DNA of 64,000 bases, from the NCBI GenBank assembly GCA_030530315.1, contig JAUMVG010000004.1, forward strand, positions 1-64,000. The letters are read 5' to 3'. The DNA comes from Clostridia bacterium. GTDB taxonomy: Bacteria > Bacillota > Clostridia > Christensenellales > Aristaeellaceae. The translations under genes and the position numbers were made by a program. The notes beneath the pieces are model-generated. The model did no database searches. It was not told the origin of the DNA and saw only the letters and a program-made list of their open reading frames with translations. This document shows, in pieces, positions 19,896 to 29,610 of this stretch. How positions within the stretch are numbered: the stretch's first letter is position 1; the number at the start of each line of letters is the position of its first letter.

Positions 19896-22280
19896 TCAGC
19901 TCACCCGCAGGCACACCGCGGTCATGTCATCCGGTCGTCCCCCGGCGCAGGCGCTCCGGGCCGCTTCCACCGCGCGGCGGGCCAGCTCCGGCATGTCCCC
20001 GGCCTCCGCGAGGAGCGCCTCCAGTTCCGGGCCGCCCGCGGCGTCCATCACGCCGTCGCTGGCCATCAGCAGCACGTCCCCGGGCAGCAGCCGCGTCCGG
20101 GTGGTCCCGGGCTGCACCCGCTCCAGTATGCCCAGCGGCAGCCGGCCGCCCTCGATCCTCGCCACCTCCCCGCCCCGGGCGATCAGCGTGGGGCAGGCCG
20201 CCAGCTTCGTCAGCTCCGCCGCGCCGGTGGAGAGATTGACCACCAGCATGTCCACCGTGGCGAACATGTCCTCGCTGCTGCGGTTCAGCAGCAGCGCGTT
20301 CACCGTCTCGATCGCCAGGCCGCAGCGGGCCCCGGCCCTCAGGAAGCGCCCCAGCAGCCGCACCGCCATGGCGCTCTCCCGGGCCGCCGCCTCGCCGCTG
20401 CCCATGCCGTCGCAGATCAGCACCAGCAGGCGCTCCTCGTCCAGCATGCAGACCAGATGGCTGTCCCCGCTGAGGACGCCCGCCTCCCGGGAGGCGCAGA
20501 CCACCCCGGTCTGGGGCCGCAGCCTCGGCCTGCGCACCAGGCGCAGCTCCCGCCCGAGCGCGCCGCCCACGACATACTCCCTGCCAAAGGCGCGGGACAG
20601 CCTCGCCGAGGCCGCCCGGGCCAATTCCGGCGTCCACCTCCCCTCTCCCCGCTTCAGCGTCGCCAGGATCTCCACGCCCGGTCCGCCCAGCGCCATCACG
20701 GATTCCGTCGCGATGCCCGCCCGCTCCAGCGCACAGGCCGCGCGCTCGGCCTGGCGCGTGCGCAGCTTCAGGGGCCGGGCCTGCTCCTCCGCCAGCCCCT
20801 CCAGCAGCTCCTTCGCCTGCAGGAACTGGGCCGAGATCAGCCGGTTTTCCGAGCCCCGCTTCAGCTCGGCGCTGCGGGTCCGGGCAAAGTCTTCCAATAT
20901 ATATTGCAGCCGCTCCGGGATCAGCCTGCCCCGGCGGCAGCGGCGCAGCAGCTCGGGCGGCGCCTCCCCCTCGAACAGCGCCGCGTCGTCCGGCAGCGCC
21001 ACGGCGTCGGCGATCAATTCGCACAGGAATCGCGCGCCGCGCTCCCGTTCCCCGGTCCAGCACTCCGCGTAGCTGCCGCAGCCGTCGCAGAGGCGCTCCC
21101 GCATGCGGTTGATCAGCGCCTGCTCGTCGGGCAGCCGCGGCGGCGTCAGATACCCCTCCGCCAGGTCTCCGAAGGCCGCGGACAGCGCCCGCAGCCGGGC
21201 GGACGACTGCCTGCGGACCCGCTCCGCCAGGCGCTGCGGATCGCAAGCGGGCGGCGCGGGTCCGGCCAGATCCGCCGCCGCGTTCGCCCATTTCCCGGGC
21301 AGCGCCACGGCCCCCAGCGCGGATATCCCCACGGCGGCCAGCATGGCGGCGGACGCCCCCAGCGGCAGGGCCGCTGCCAGCGTCACTGCGCACACCGTCC
21401 CCGCGCGGGCGCTTCGGCCCAGCCCGCCGCACACCTGCGCGGCGGCGCCGCCCACCACCGTCAGCGCCATCAGCCACACCTCCCCGCCCATCAGCAGCAG
21501 TGCCGCGCCAAATCCAGCCCCGGCCAGCGCGCCGCAGGGATGCATCAGCTGCGCCGCCGCCAGCGCTGCGCAAAGCCCCAGCGGCTCCCACAGCCTGAAC
21601 AGGCCCGCCGTCAGCGCCCCGGCGAGCAGAAACAGTCCGATCTTCTCCTCCTGGCTCAAACGCCGCCGGTCCCGGGTCACGCCCAGCGCCGCCTGGAAAA
21701 ACGGGGCTGAGGCCACCGCCGCCACGGAGGCCGCGGCAGCCTCGGCGGAGGGCCACAGCTCCCCGCCGGCACAGATCAGCCCGGGGACGAGCACCCCCAG
21801 GCCCGCCAACGTTGCGCAGGATACCGACGAGGCGCGATTCGGCGACCGCGCCTGCCGTCTCGGGGCGGGGTCCCGGGGCTCCGGCCGTCCCATCCCCAGC
21901 CGCGCCGCCGCCCGTGCCAGCGCCCCGCTGCCCGCGAGGCGCTCCCGAAGCTCCGGCAGAAGGAGGTCCCGGCAGAGTCCTCCGACCAACACCACGGCCG
22001 CCCCGATGGGCAGGCGCAGGTTGAAGTCCGACAGCGCCGGCCCCAGCGCCCCGGCCACACAGCCCGCCAGCAGCGCCGAGGGGCTCCGTCCCATCAGCAG
22101 CGCCGCCGCCAGAAACGCCATGGCAAAGGGGGCCAGCATCGGCACGACCTGCGCCCTGCACAGCAAAAACGCCGTTCCCGCCAGCGCGGTCCAGCCCATC
22201 GCCTTCCTCATCAGCTCCGCCGCGTTGTCCCAATCCATCCGCTGCAGCACCGCGCCCGCGGCCCCGTCCCTGTGGAGCAT
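19896..22280 (-). CDS. spoIIE: Stage II sporulation protein E (SpoIIE phosphatase)
   Basis: Membrane-bound PP2C phosphatase that dephosphorylates SpoIIAA and so activates sigma-F in the forespore; also linked to FtsZ at the polar septum. The 794-residue protein has about ten N-terminal transmembrane helices (residues ~25-320), a central regulatory region, and a C-terminal SpoIIE domain (about 590-794) with LLVLICDGMGSGEAAARESA and LLMASDGVMDAAGG, whose aspartates bind the metals. Length agrees with the family. GGAGGA lies 8 bp before the ATG. Its presence indicates a spore-forming organism; no other sporulation gene is in the window. Confidence 0.92.
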   Translation of the reverse strand: MLHRDGAAGAVLQRMDWDNAAELMRKAMGWTALAGTAFLLCRAQVVPMLAPFAMAFLAAALLMGRSPSALLAGCVAGALGPALSDFNLRLPIGAAVVLVGGLCRDLLLPELRERLAGSGALARAAARLGMGRPEPRDPAPRRQARSPNRASSVSCATLAGLGVLVPGLICAGGELWPSAEAAAASVAAVASAPFFQAALGVTRDRRRLSQEEKIGLFLLAGALTAGLFRLWEPLGLCAALAAAQLMHPCGALAGAGFGAALLLMGGEVWLMALTVVGGAAAQVCGGLGRSARAGTVCAVTLAAALPLGASAAMLAAVGISALGAVALPGKWANAAADLAGPAPPACDPQRLAERVRRQSSARLRALSAAFGDLAEGYLTPPRLPDEQALINRMRERLCDGCGSYAECWTGERERGARFLCELIADAVALPDDAALFEGEAPPELLRRCRRGRLIPERLQYILEDFARTRSAELKRGSENRLISAQFLQAKELLEGLAEEQARPLKLRTRQAERAACALERAGIATESVMALGGPGVEILATLKRGEGRWTPELARAASARLSRAFGREYVVGGALGRELRLVRRPRLRPQTGVVCASREAGVLSGDSHLVCMLDEERLLVLICDGMGSGEAAARESAMAVRLLGRFLRAGARCGLAIETVNALLLNRSSEDMFATVDMLVVNLSTGAAELTKLAACPTLIARGGEVARIEGGRLPLGILERVQPGTTRTRLLPGDVLLMASDGVMDAAGGPELEALLAEAGDMPELARRAVEAARSACAGGRPDDMTAVCLRVS

Positions 22281-22407
22281 AACCCATTCCTCCTCCTGCG
22301 CTCCGCCGGTCCCCGGCGTGGAGCGTGCAATTATTTATGAGGGAGGGATGGGCGGTAGCACCGCGGAACAATGAAAAAAGCGGTAGCTTTCCCGCCCCCT
22401 TTGATAC

Positions 22408-22450
22408 GGGAAAGGACCCCCTCGCCTTTTCCGCGAGGAGGTCCTTTCCC
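22408..22450 (-). terminator. Hairpin between asnA and spoIIE
   Basis: 18-nt arms (GGGAAAGGACC...GCGAGG... paired with ...GGTCCTTTCCC) with one mismatch, read on the minus strand 22 bp after the asnA stop. No strong T-run follows, but position and stability suit a terminator. Confidence 0.6.
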
Positions 22451-22471
22451 CCAATACGATCGATTTTGGAA

Positions 22472-23479
22472 TTACAGCAGCAATATGCCGTTATCGGCGC
22501 AGGTCTGCGCGGTCTCGTCGTCCCAGATGCTGCTCTGTACCTCGCCGATGTGGGCGGTGCCCATCATCAGCATGCACAGGCGGCTCTGGCCGATGCCGCC
22601 GCCGATGGTCAGGGGCAGCTCGTCGTTCAGCAGCATCCTGTGGAAGGGCAGCTCGCGCCGGTCGTCGCAGCCCGCGAGGGTCAGCTGGCGGCTCAGGGAC
22701 TCGGCGTCCACGCGGATGCCCATGCTGGAGATCTCGAAGGCGCGCCCCAGCACGTCGTTCCAGTACAGTATATCGCCGTTCAGCTCCCAGTCGTCGTAGT
22801 CGGGGGCGCGGCCGTCGTGGGGAATGCCGGACTTCAGCTTGCCGCCGATCTGCATGATCAGCGCCGTGCCGTGCTCTCTGAGGAAGGCGTCCTCCCGCTC
22901 CTTGGGCGTCATGCCGGGGTACATGTCCTCCAGCTCCTGGGTGGTGACGCAGGCCATCCGGCGGCTGAGTTTCACCTTCAGGCGGGGGAATTCCCGGCGC
23001 AGGCGGTCGGAGACGTCCGCCACGCAGTGCACGATCTCCTGGGCGGTGCGCTTGAGGTAGTCCAGGGTGCGGTCCTCCCGGCGGATGATCTTCTCCCAGT
23101 CCCACTGGTCCACATAAATGGAGTGGATGTTGTCCAGCTCCTCGTCCCGGCGGATGGCGTTCATGTCGGTGTACAGGCCGCGGCCCTCGTGGAAATCGTA
23201 GCGCTTCAGCGCCAGGCGCTTCCACTTGGCCAGCGAGTGCACCACCTCGCCGTCGCCGCCCACGGCGGGGATATCAAAGCTGACGGGGCGCTCCACGCCG
23301 TTCAGGTTGTCGTTCAGGCCGGATTCCCGGCGCACGAACAGCGGGGCGGACACGCGGCGAAGGTTCAGCGCGTGGGTCAGCTCCACCTGGAAATTGTGCT
23401 TGATGAACTCAATGGCCAGCTGGGTATCAAAGGTATTCAGAGGCGGCTTGTAGCCCTTCGGGATGGTGATGTGATTCAT
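22472..23479 (-). CDS. asnA: Aspartate--ammonia ligase
   Basis: Makes asparagine from aspartate, ammonia and ATP. The 335-residue protein matches AsnA, a class II tRNA-synthetase-like fold: AIEFIKHNFQVELTHALNLRRVSAPLFV at the N-terminus, VERPVSFD, VVHSLAKWKRLAL, GLYTDMNAIRRDE, DNIHSIYVDQWDWE and the C-terminal GGGIGQSRLCMLMM. The start has AGGGGGTAAGGAC upstream and a 17-bp-spaced promoter at 23518-23546. It is divergent from gdhA, another ammonia-assimilating gene, across a 366-bp AT-rich spacer. Confidence 0.95.
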   Translation of the reverse strand: MNHITIPKGYKPPLNTFDTQLAIEFIKHNFQVELTHALNLRRVSAPLFVRRESGLNDNLNGVERPVSFDIPAVGGDGEVVHSLAKWKRLALKRYDFHEGRGLYTDMNAIRRDEELDNIHSIYVDQWDWEKIIRREDRTLDYLKRTAQEIVHCVADVSDRLRREFPRLKVKLSRRMACVTTQELEDMYPGMTPKEREDAFLREHGTALIMQIGGKLKSGIPHDGRAPDYDDWELNGDILYWNDVLGRAFEISSMGIRVDAESLSRQLTLAGCDDRRELPFHRMLLNDELPLTIGGGIGQSRLCMLMMGTAHIGEVQSSIWDDETAQTCADNGILLL

Positions 23480-23517
23480 GTCCTTACCCCCTTGCCTGCG
23501 TTTTCAATATGCAATAC

Positions 23518-23546
23518 AGTATACACTGCATGGTTCGCAAACGCAA
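23518..23546 (-). promoter_or_regulatory. asnA promoter
   Basis: Minus-strand TTGCGT (23546-23541), 17-bp spacer, TATACT (23523-23518), about 40 bp upstream of the ATG. Confidence 0.75.
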
Positions 23547-23739
23547 GTTGAATTTTTTTAAATCGATAAATTCATTTGTGTTTTAGGCCATTTTTCATTT
23601 CACCTTTTAAAAAAGCATATTATTTCATTTTTGCGGCATTTTCCTGCATATTCTCCGTGTTTTTGAGAAATTATGCCATGTCGGAATTCATCTTCTATGA
23701 TTTGTCATATTTGAATTTGCAATTTAACAGAGAATAATA

Positions 23740-25192
<1,453 letters not shown>

Positions 25193-25221
25193 TCGCCAAA
25201 TATAAATATCCAAAAATTTTG

Positions 25222-25252
25222 CCCGGGACGCGGTTGCGTCCCGGGTTTTTTT
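25222..25252 (+). terminator. gdhA intrinsic terminator
   Basis: 10-bp stem CCCGGGACGC/GCGTCCCGGG with loop GGTT, followed by seven T. Confidence 0.95.
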
Positions 25253-25351
25253 CACATGATTGGGAATTCGGAACTTCTTCCGGATCGACAGGTTCTGAAG
25301 GAACACGCTGACAATCATTGTTTGGTTCCGTGTGACAGCGCTTCCTGACGC

Positions 25352-25639
25352 TCACCGCGCATGAAAACCGCGCTCGTCCGGAATCGTCGGAATGCGCTCT
25401 TCCTCCATGTGCATGATCCGGACATACAGCCCATTCCCTATGGCCTGGACCACCCGGTCGATCTGCGCCTCCGTGCCCTGGATCTCCATGGTCACGGAGC
25501 CGTCGTACTCGTTGCGCACCCAGCCCGTCGCGCTGACGGCGTTCGCGGCGCTCTTGGCGCGCCAGCGAAAGCCCACGCCCTGCACGCCGCCGAAAAAGCA
25601 CATCCGCTTGCGAATCACTTCATCCATGTTCCCCGACAT
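25352..25639 (-). CDS. acyP: Acylphosphatase
   Basis: Small enzyme hydrolysing acyl phosphates. 95 residues, the normal size, with the signature FGGVQGVGFRWRAKSAAN (phosphate-binding loop and catalytic Arg) and TGWVRNEYDGSVTMEIQG (catalytic Asn). The start at 25639 (MSGNMDEV) has AGAGGA 7 bp upstream; the frame is open to 25678. It lies 35 bp after the MBL hydrolase on the same strand, so the two are likely cotranscribed. Confidence 0.92.
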   Translation of the reverse strand: MSGNMDEVIRKRMCFFGGVQGVGFRWRAKSAANAVSATGWVRNEYDGSVTMEIQGTEAQIDRVVQAIGNGLYVRIMHMEEERIPTIPDERGFHAR

Positions 25640-25674
25640 TTCCAAGTCCTCTCTACTCGTCTGCTGACAGGCGG

Positions 25675-26514
25675 TCACACCTCGACGCTGGTGCGGGGCA
25701 TCTGGACAAGGCAGTTCACGCCCCTCGCCTCGCAGGCCTGGGCCAGCTTGAAGAAGACCACCTCCGTCTTCTCCACCAGCCGGGGCATGCCCACGATGGG
25801 CCGATCCAGGCGGGAGAAGAAGTTATCCCAATGAAGCGGGATGACCAGCTTCGGCCGGACCTTATCCATGGTCTCGGCAAAGAACTTTGCCTCGGTCGGT
25901 CCGTCGGCCTTGGCGAGGCCCGCCACGCCCAGGAACAGCACGTCCGCCGTGATGCCGTCCAGCTGCCCCTCAATGTAGTTGAAACTGGGGCGGATCAGGT
26001 ATTTCCGACCGCCGTTCTCCACCAGGAAATCAAAGGAGCCGCCTTCCTTATAGTCCCGCAGCCGCGCCGGCTGGACGAGAGGCGCGTCGATGGTCTGTCC
26101 AAGGTCGTTATTCAGAATGGTGGGCTTGGAGTGCAGCGACGGAATGACGGTGACCCGATAGCCGCCGACTTCGAACACCTCGCCGCCGCAAAACGCCGTC
26201 AGCCGGTCCTCCGGCACCCCGCCGCCCCTCGCCACGTTCAGCGCGGAGGCGGACCCATAGATCACCGCGCCACAGCGGTTGGCGACATGAGGCGCGTCCA
26301 TCACGTGGTCGTGGTGGGAGTGGGAGATGAAGATCGCCCGGAGCCGGTCCACGCAGTGGAGGCGGAGCAGTTCATCCACCAGCTTCACGTCCGTCGGCGC
26401 GTTGCCGAAGATGTATGTGAACAGCGAGGGCCGCGTGAAGTGGGCATCGAACAGGACCTGGTCCACCCCATCGTCGAACAGCAGCGTCGTCGTGCCAAAG
26501 AAAGTTACCTTCAT
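25675..26514 (-). CDS. MBL-fold metal-dependent hydrolase (UlaG-like)
   Basis: 279-residue beta-lactamase-fold protein. MKVTFFGTTTLLFDDG at the N-terminus and FISHSHHDHVMDAP give the family HxHxDH zinc site; later ligands are likely in VIPSLHSKP and LVIPLHWDNFF. This layout resembles the UlaG/YcfG-like group of broad MBL hydrolases rather than lactonases or RNases. The start at 26514 has GAGGAG 10 bp upstream. Substrate unknown. Confidence 0.85.
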   Translation of the reverse strand: MKVTFFGTTTLLFDDGVDQVLFDAHFTRPSLFTYIFGNAPTDVKLVDELLRLHCVDRLRAIFISHSHHDHVMDAPHVANRCGAVIYGSASALNVARGGGVPEDRLTAFCGGEVFEVGGYRVTVIPSLHSKPTILNNDLGQTIDAPLVQPARLRDYKEGGSFDFLVENGGRKYLIRPSFNYIEGQLDGITADVLFLGVAGLAKADGPTEAKFFAETMDKVRPKLVIPLHWDNFFSRLDRPIVGMPRLVEKTEVVFFKLAQACEARGVNCLVQMPRTSVEV

Positions 26515-26643
26515 ATGTTTCGCGCTCCTCATTGCGTTGCCCGGACATCCCGGCTTTCGCCGGGTCCGAGCCTCGTGATCTGCTGTTATTATAAAACAAA
26601 GGCCCGACAAATTCAACACGATGGCCCGCGATCACCGGTAAAA

Positions 26644-26678
26644 GGCCCGGAGACCGCGTGCTTTGCGGTCCCCGGGCC
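26644..26678 (-). terminator. Terminator behind SH3 gene 26916-27419
   Basis: 14-nt arms GGCCCGGAGACCGC/GCGGTCCCCGGGCC with one mismatch; on the minus strand a TTTT tract follows. It separates the SH3 gene from the MBL gene. Confidence 0.8.
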
Positions 26679-26915
26679 GTTTGGAATTGTCTTGAACAAC
26701 GCATTGCGAAGGAATCATCGGGCGATGATTCAGAAAACACCGCAGGGGCACCATAATTGACGCCCGCGGCGGAAGGTCCGCTCCCAGCGGCATTTCTGCC
26801 GTCCCTGCGGAGGGATTGCGCAATGCTGTTTTCTTGAGGCAATCCCTTCATTTATCTATGTCAACCCCGCGCGCGGCGTTTTCTCCGCGCCGGGAGGTTC
26901 TCCCGCGCCCGCCGA
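26679..26915. other. Gene-free stretch with partial palindromes
   Basis: No gene seen. It contains the segment CACCATAATTGACGCCC, which echoes the GACGCCAATTATGGCGTCC palindrome near 14857, and several GC-rich half-palindromes near 26760-26815. Probably decayed repeat DNA in the 3' untranslated region of the SH3 gene. Confidence 0.4.
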
Positions 26916-27419
26916 TCAGGCGAACTTCGCGTACTTCGAGGACACCCAGCCGGTCTTCCCCTTGTAGCTCACCTTGTACCACTTCACGCCCCGCGCGTCC
27001 TTCGCGGTCTTCCCCAGGTACTCCGCCTTCGCGCCCTTCTTCATCGTCGTCGCGATCGCGTAGTCCAGCCCCGCGCCCTTGCGCACGCGCACGTTGCCCG
27101 TCGCCTTGATCGTCTCGCCGCTCTTGGTATCGCCGGACACATTGCCTTCGACCTGCTTGGTGTACTTCGAGGATACCCAGCCCGTCTTGCCGTTGGTGAT
27201 GTGGTACCAGATCACGCCCCGCTCATCCTTCGCGGTCTTGTCGAACTTCAGCGTGGTCCCCTTCGACACGGTGCCCTTGGAGGCGTAATCCAGGCCGGCA
27301 CCCTTGCGCACGTTCACGTTGCCCGTCGTCTTGATCTTCCCGTCGGCCAGCGCGGCCACGCTCGCCAGAACCATCACGGCAATCAGCAGAACAGCGATCA
27401 GTTTCTTCATCATCTTCAT
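26916..27419 (-). CDS. Secreted two-repeat SH3-domain protein
   Basis: 167-residue exported protein: a signal peptide (MKMMKKLIAVLLIAVMVLASVAALA), then two closely similar SH3 modules of about 60 residues, each beginning TGNV(N/R)VRKGAGLDYA and ending GKTGWVSSKY. The two modules are near-duplicates, suggesting recent internal duplication. GAAGGAGG lies before the ATG. No catalytic domain; wall binding is inferred. Confidence 0.85.
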   Translation of the reverse strand: MKMMKKLIAVLLIAVMVLASVAALADGKIKTTGNVNVRKGAGLDYASKGTVSKGTTLKFDKTAKDERGVIWYHITNGKTGWVSSKYTKQVEGNVSGDTKSGETIKATGNVRVRKGAGLDYAIATTMKKGAKAEYLGKTAKDARGVKWYKVSYKGKTGWVSSKYAKFA

Positions 27420-27587
27420 GGATTCGTCCTCCTTCGACTTCGTCTCTGTGTTTTCTGTGTTTCTCTCTTTGATGGCTCAAGTATACCACCCTCATTATCA
27501 CACATCCGTCACAGATTCCGGCCTTATAGAGGATTTCCGTATTTTTTTGTTTGCAGGTTTCTTTCAGGGGGAAATGAACTGCCAAAA

Positions 27588-27635
27588 GCCTTCCCCCTTG
27601 GGGAAGGTGGCCGAGCGAAGCGAGGTCGGATGAGG
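27588..27635. repeat. Intergenic repeat of CCTTCCCC/GGGGAAGG type
   Basis: Hairpin CCTTCCCC-ctt-GGGGAAGG (27589-27607) followed by TGGCCGAGCGAAGCGAGG and TCGGATGAGG. From memory, sequences of this form are dispersed in many gut Clostridia; only one copy is in this window. It produces a spurious minus-strand frame. Confidence 0.6.
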
Positions 27636-27713
27636 TTGTCAACCGCATAAGATTGCCCCTTCACCCGCATCATCTGTTCTATTTGTTTCGTCCATGTCGG
27701 GACGGCTTTTCTT

Positions 27714-27802
27714 GGCGGCATGTTTTCCGAACAAAATCTTCGGCGCTCGCCCACGCTGCGGTCGAGCTGCCTCGATTTAATCGTTCGGGCCAACATGCCG
27801 CC
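27714..27802. repeat. Large imperfect inverted repeat
   Basis: GGCGGCATGTT..CCGAAC (27714-27732) pairs with GTTCGG...AACATGCCGCC (27783-27802), 17 paired bases with small internal loops, enclosing about 50 bp. No open frame of note lies inside. Could be a small palindromic element. Confidence 0.55.
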
Positions 27803-28056
27803 GCTTATGTGGGGATCTGCGAGATAGGAATATTTGGAACGGTAAGGGTTATATGATTGATGTGTTGTGATACAGGAACCAAATAAATCAAGGGGAAAAT
27901 AGCGAGAAAACTTGCATTGATTGTCCTATGGCAGTACCCTCTATCGCTGGTCCCCCAAAACAGCGGCAGGTTCTCCGAAATCCCATTCGAAGAACCTGCC
28001 GCCGATCTTCCGTTTTATTTCTCATTCCCGGCCCGACTCACAGCCTGCAGGTCCGA

Positions 28057-28623
28057 TCAATACTGACGGAGGCTGGAGACCTTGGGCTCCTCCCGGTGCT
28101 CGTTGAGCATGCGCTGGATCAGATCCACCGCGCCGCGGTTGTCGTTCACGCACACGATGTAGCTGCAATCGGTGCCCTTCAGCTCCAGCTGGCTGGCGGG
28201 GCGTTTGCGCGCCTCCAACAGCTGGTTCCAGGCCAAGCTGAACCGCTCGGGCTGCATGCCGGACCGCCCTGTGGTAAAGCCGGAGACGCCCTCGTCGGTC
28301 ACCAGCAGCGTGTGCTTGCGCAGCCCGGCGCCCTGGATGGTCGTCACGACGCAGCCGACGATAGCGAACACGCACAGGGCCCAGGTCATGCCGTCGGCCT
28401 GCCAGTAGTTGCCAAAGAGCGTCTTGGTCACATGGAAGGCGTTGTTGGACGCTTCCGCGTTCAGCATCAGAAAGTATATGCCCATGAACGCCATCAGTAT
28501 GGCGCTGACGCAGTACATGACCATCTGGCTCTTGGAGCAGTCGTAGCGCTTGAAGATCTGGGAGCCCTTCTCGTTCACTGCGGGGTTGACCCGGTTTTCA
28601 TTGACATTGGCATTGTACATCAT
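28057..28623 (-). CDS. Small membrane protein, function unknown
   Basis: 188 residues with two predicted membrane helices (about 35-55, MVMYCVSAILMAFMGIYFL, and 80-98, TWALCVFAIVGCVVTTIQ), followed by a soluble C-terminal domain of about 85 residues (HTLLVTDEGVSGFTTG...FSLAWNQLLEARK...CSYIVCVND), which looks like the PH-like domain found in many small two-helix Bacillota proteins. I do not recognise a named family. AGGAGG lies 8 bp before the ATG. It appears monocistronic. Confidence 0.75.
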   Translation of the reverse strand: MMYNANVNENRVNPAVNEKGSQIFKRYDCSKSQMVMYCVSAILMAFMGIYFLMLNAEASNNAFHVTKTLFGNYWQADGMTWALCVFAIVGCVVTTIQGAGLRKHTLLVTDEGVSGFTTGRSGMQPERFSLAWNQLLEARKRPASQLELKGTDCSYIVCVNDNRGAVDLIQRMLNEHREEPKVSSLRQY

Positions 28624-28749
28624 CGGATGTTCCTCCTTCGCTCGGGATCGCTTGCGTTCCCTTTGATGACTCTATTGTACATGCCGCGTTTGCCGTTTCG
28701 TATTTCACTTTTTCCATGGCATAAAGACAAGTCTTCCGTATTCATAAAC

Positions 28750-28786
28750 ATCCGCCTGCCCCGCGTTCTGCGAGACAGGCGGATGG
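28750..28786 (-). terminator. Second hairpin behind the liv operon
   Basis: CATCCGCCTG/CAGGCGGATG stem (28750-28759 with 28777-28786); on the minus strand it is followed by TTTATG. Confidence 0.6.
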
Positions 28787-28817
28787 TATCGGTGAGGGGA
28801 CAGCTTCTGGACATGCG

Positions 28818-28856
28818 CGGCTCCCTGCCCCTCGGATCTGTGGGGGCAGGGAGCCG
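28818..28856 (-). terminator. Hairpin directly behind livF
   Basis: Perfect 14-bp stem CGGCTCCCTGCCCC/GGGGCAGGGAGCCG, 31 bp after the livF stop. It lacks a T-run but together with the next hairpin probably ends the operon. Confidence 0.65.
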
Positions 28857-28887
28857 AATGATATGTGCGACAGCGATCGATTCGCGC

Positions 28888-29610
28888 TCAGCGCGCGGTG
28901 GAGCCCAGGTAGGCGTCCCGCACGCGCTGGTCCGCCAGCAGCGCCTCGCCGGTACCGGACATGGTGATCCGGCCGGTCTCCAGCACGTAGGCCCGGTCGG
29001 CGCAGCGCAGGGCGGCGTTGGCATTCTGCTCGATCAAGAGGATCGTGATGCCCTCGCTCTTCAGCTCCCGGATGATGGAGAAGATGTCCTTCACCACCAG
29101 CGGTGCCAGGCCCAGGGACGGCTCGTCCATCATCAGCAGCTTGGGGCGCGCCATCATGGCGCGGCCCACCGCCAGCATCTGCTGCTCGCCGCCGGACAGG
29201 GTGCCGGCCAGCTGCCACTCGCGCTCCTTCAGGCGGGGAAAGCGCTGGTAGATATCCTCGATGCCGGCCTCGATCTCCTCCTTGTCGGTGCGCAGGTAGG
29301 CACCGATCTTCAGGTTCTCCTTGACCGTCAGGTTGTCGAACACCCGGCGTCCCTCGGGCACCAGGGCGATGCCCTCGGCCACCACCTGCTGGGCATTGAA
29401 GGGAATGATGTCCCGGCCCAGGAAGTTGATGGCGCCGCTGGCGGTCTTCACCAGGCCCGAGATGGCCCGCAGCGTGGTGGACTTGCCCGCGCCGTTGGCG
29501 CCGATCAGAGTGACGATCTGGCCCTGTTCCACGTCGAAGCTGATGCCCTTGAGCGCCTCGATGCCGCCGTAGTTGACCCGCAGGTCCTTCACCTTCAGCA
29601 TGCTGCTCAT
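28888..29610 (-). CDS. livF: Branched-chain amino-acid ABC transporter ATP-binding protein LivF
   Basis: One of two ATPases powering the high-affinity Leu/Ile/Val importer. 240 residues with Walker A GANGAGKST, signature LSGGEQQML, Walker B LLMMDEPSLGLAP and the LivF-type C-terminus VLETGRITMSG. The start ATG overlaps the livG stop (ATGA), with GGAGGT 8 bp upstream inside livG. Last gene of the five-gene liv operon. Confidence 0.93.
   Translation of the reverse strand: MSSMLKVKDLRVNYGGIEALKGISFDVEQGQIVTLIGANGAGKSTTLRAISGLVKTASGAINFLGRDIIPFNAQQVVAEGIALVPEGRRVFDNLTVKENLKIGAYLRTDKEEIEAGIEDIYQRFPRLKEREWQLAGTLSGGEQQMLAVGRAMMARPKLLMMDEPSLGLAPLVVKDIFSIIRELKSEGITILLIEQNANAALRCADRAYVLETGRITMSGTGEALLADQRVRDAYLGSTAR

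Larger units (their letters stand above)
27420..28056. other. Long gene-free intergenic region
   Basis: 637 bp without a credible gene. Contents I can support: a TATACT box upstream of the SH3 gene (minus strand, near 27480), the CCTTCCCC repeat at 27588, a 90-bp imperfect palindrome at 27714, and a hairpin GGCAGGTTCT/AGAACCTGCC (27965-27974 with 27991-28000) that probably terminates the minus-strand gene at 28057. Confidence 0.6.
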
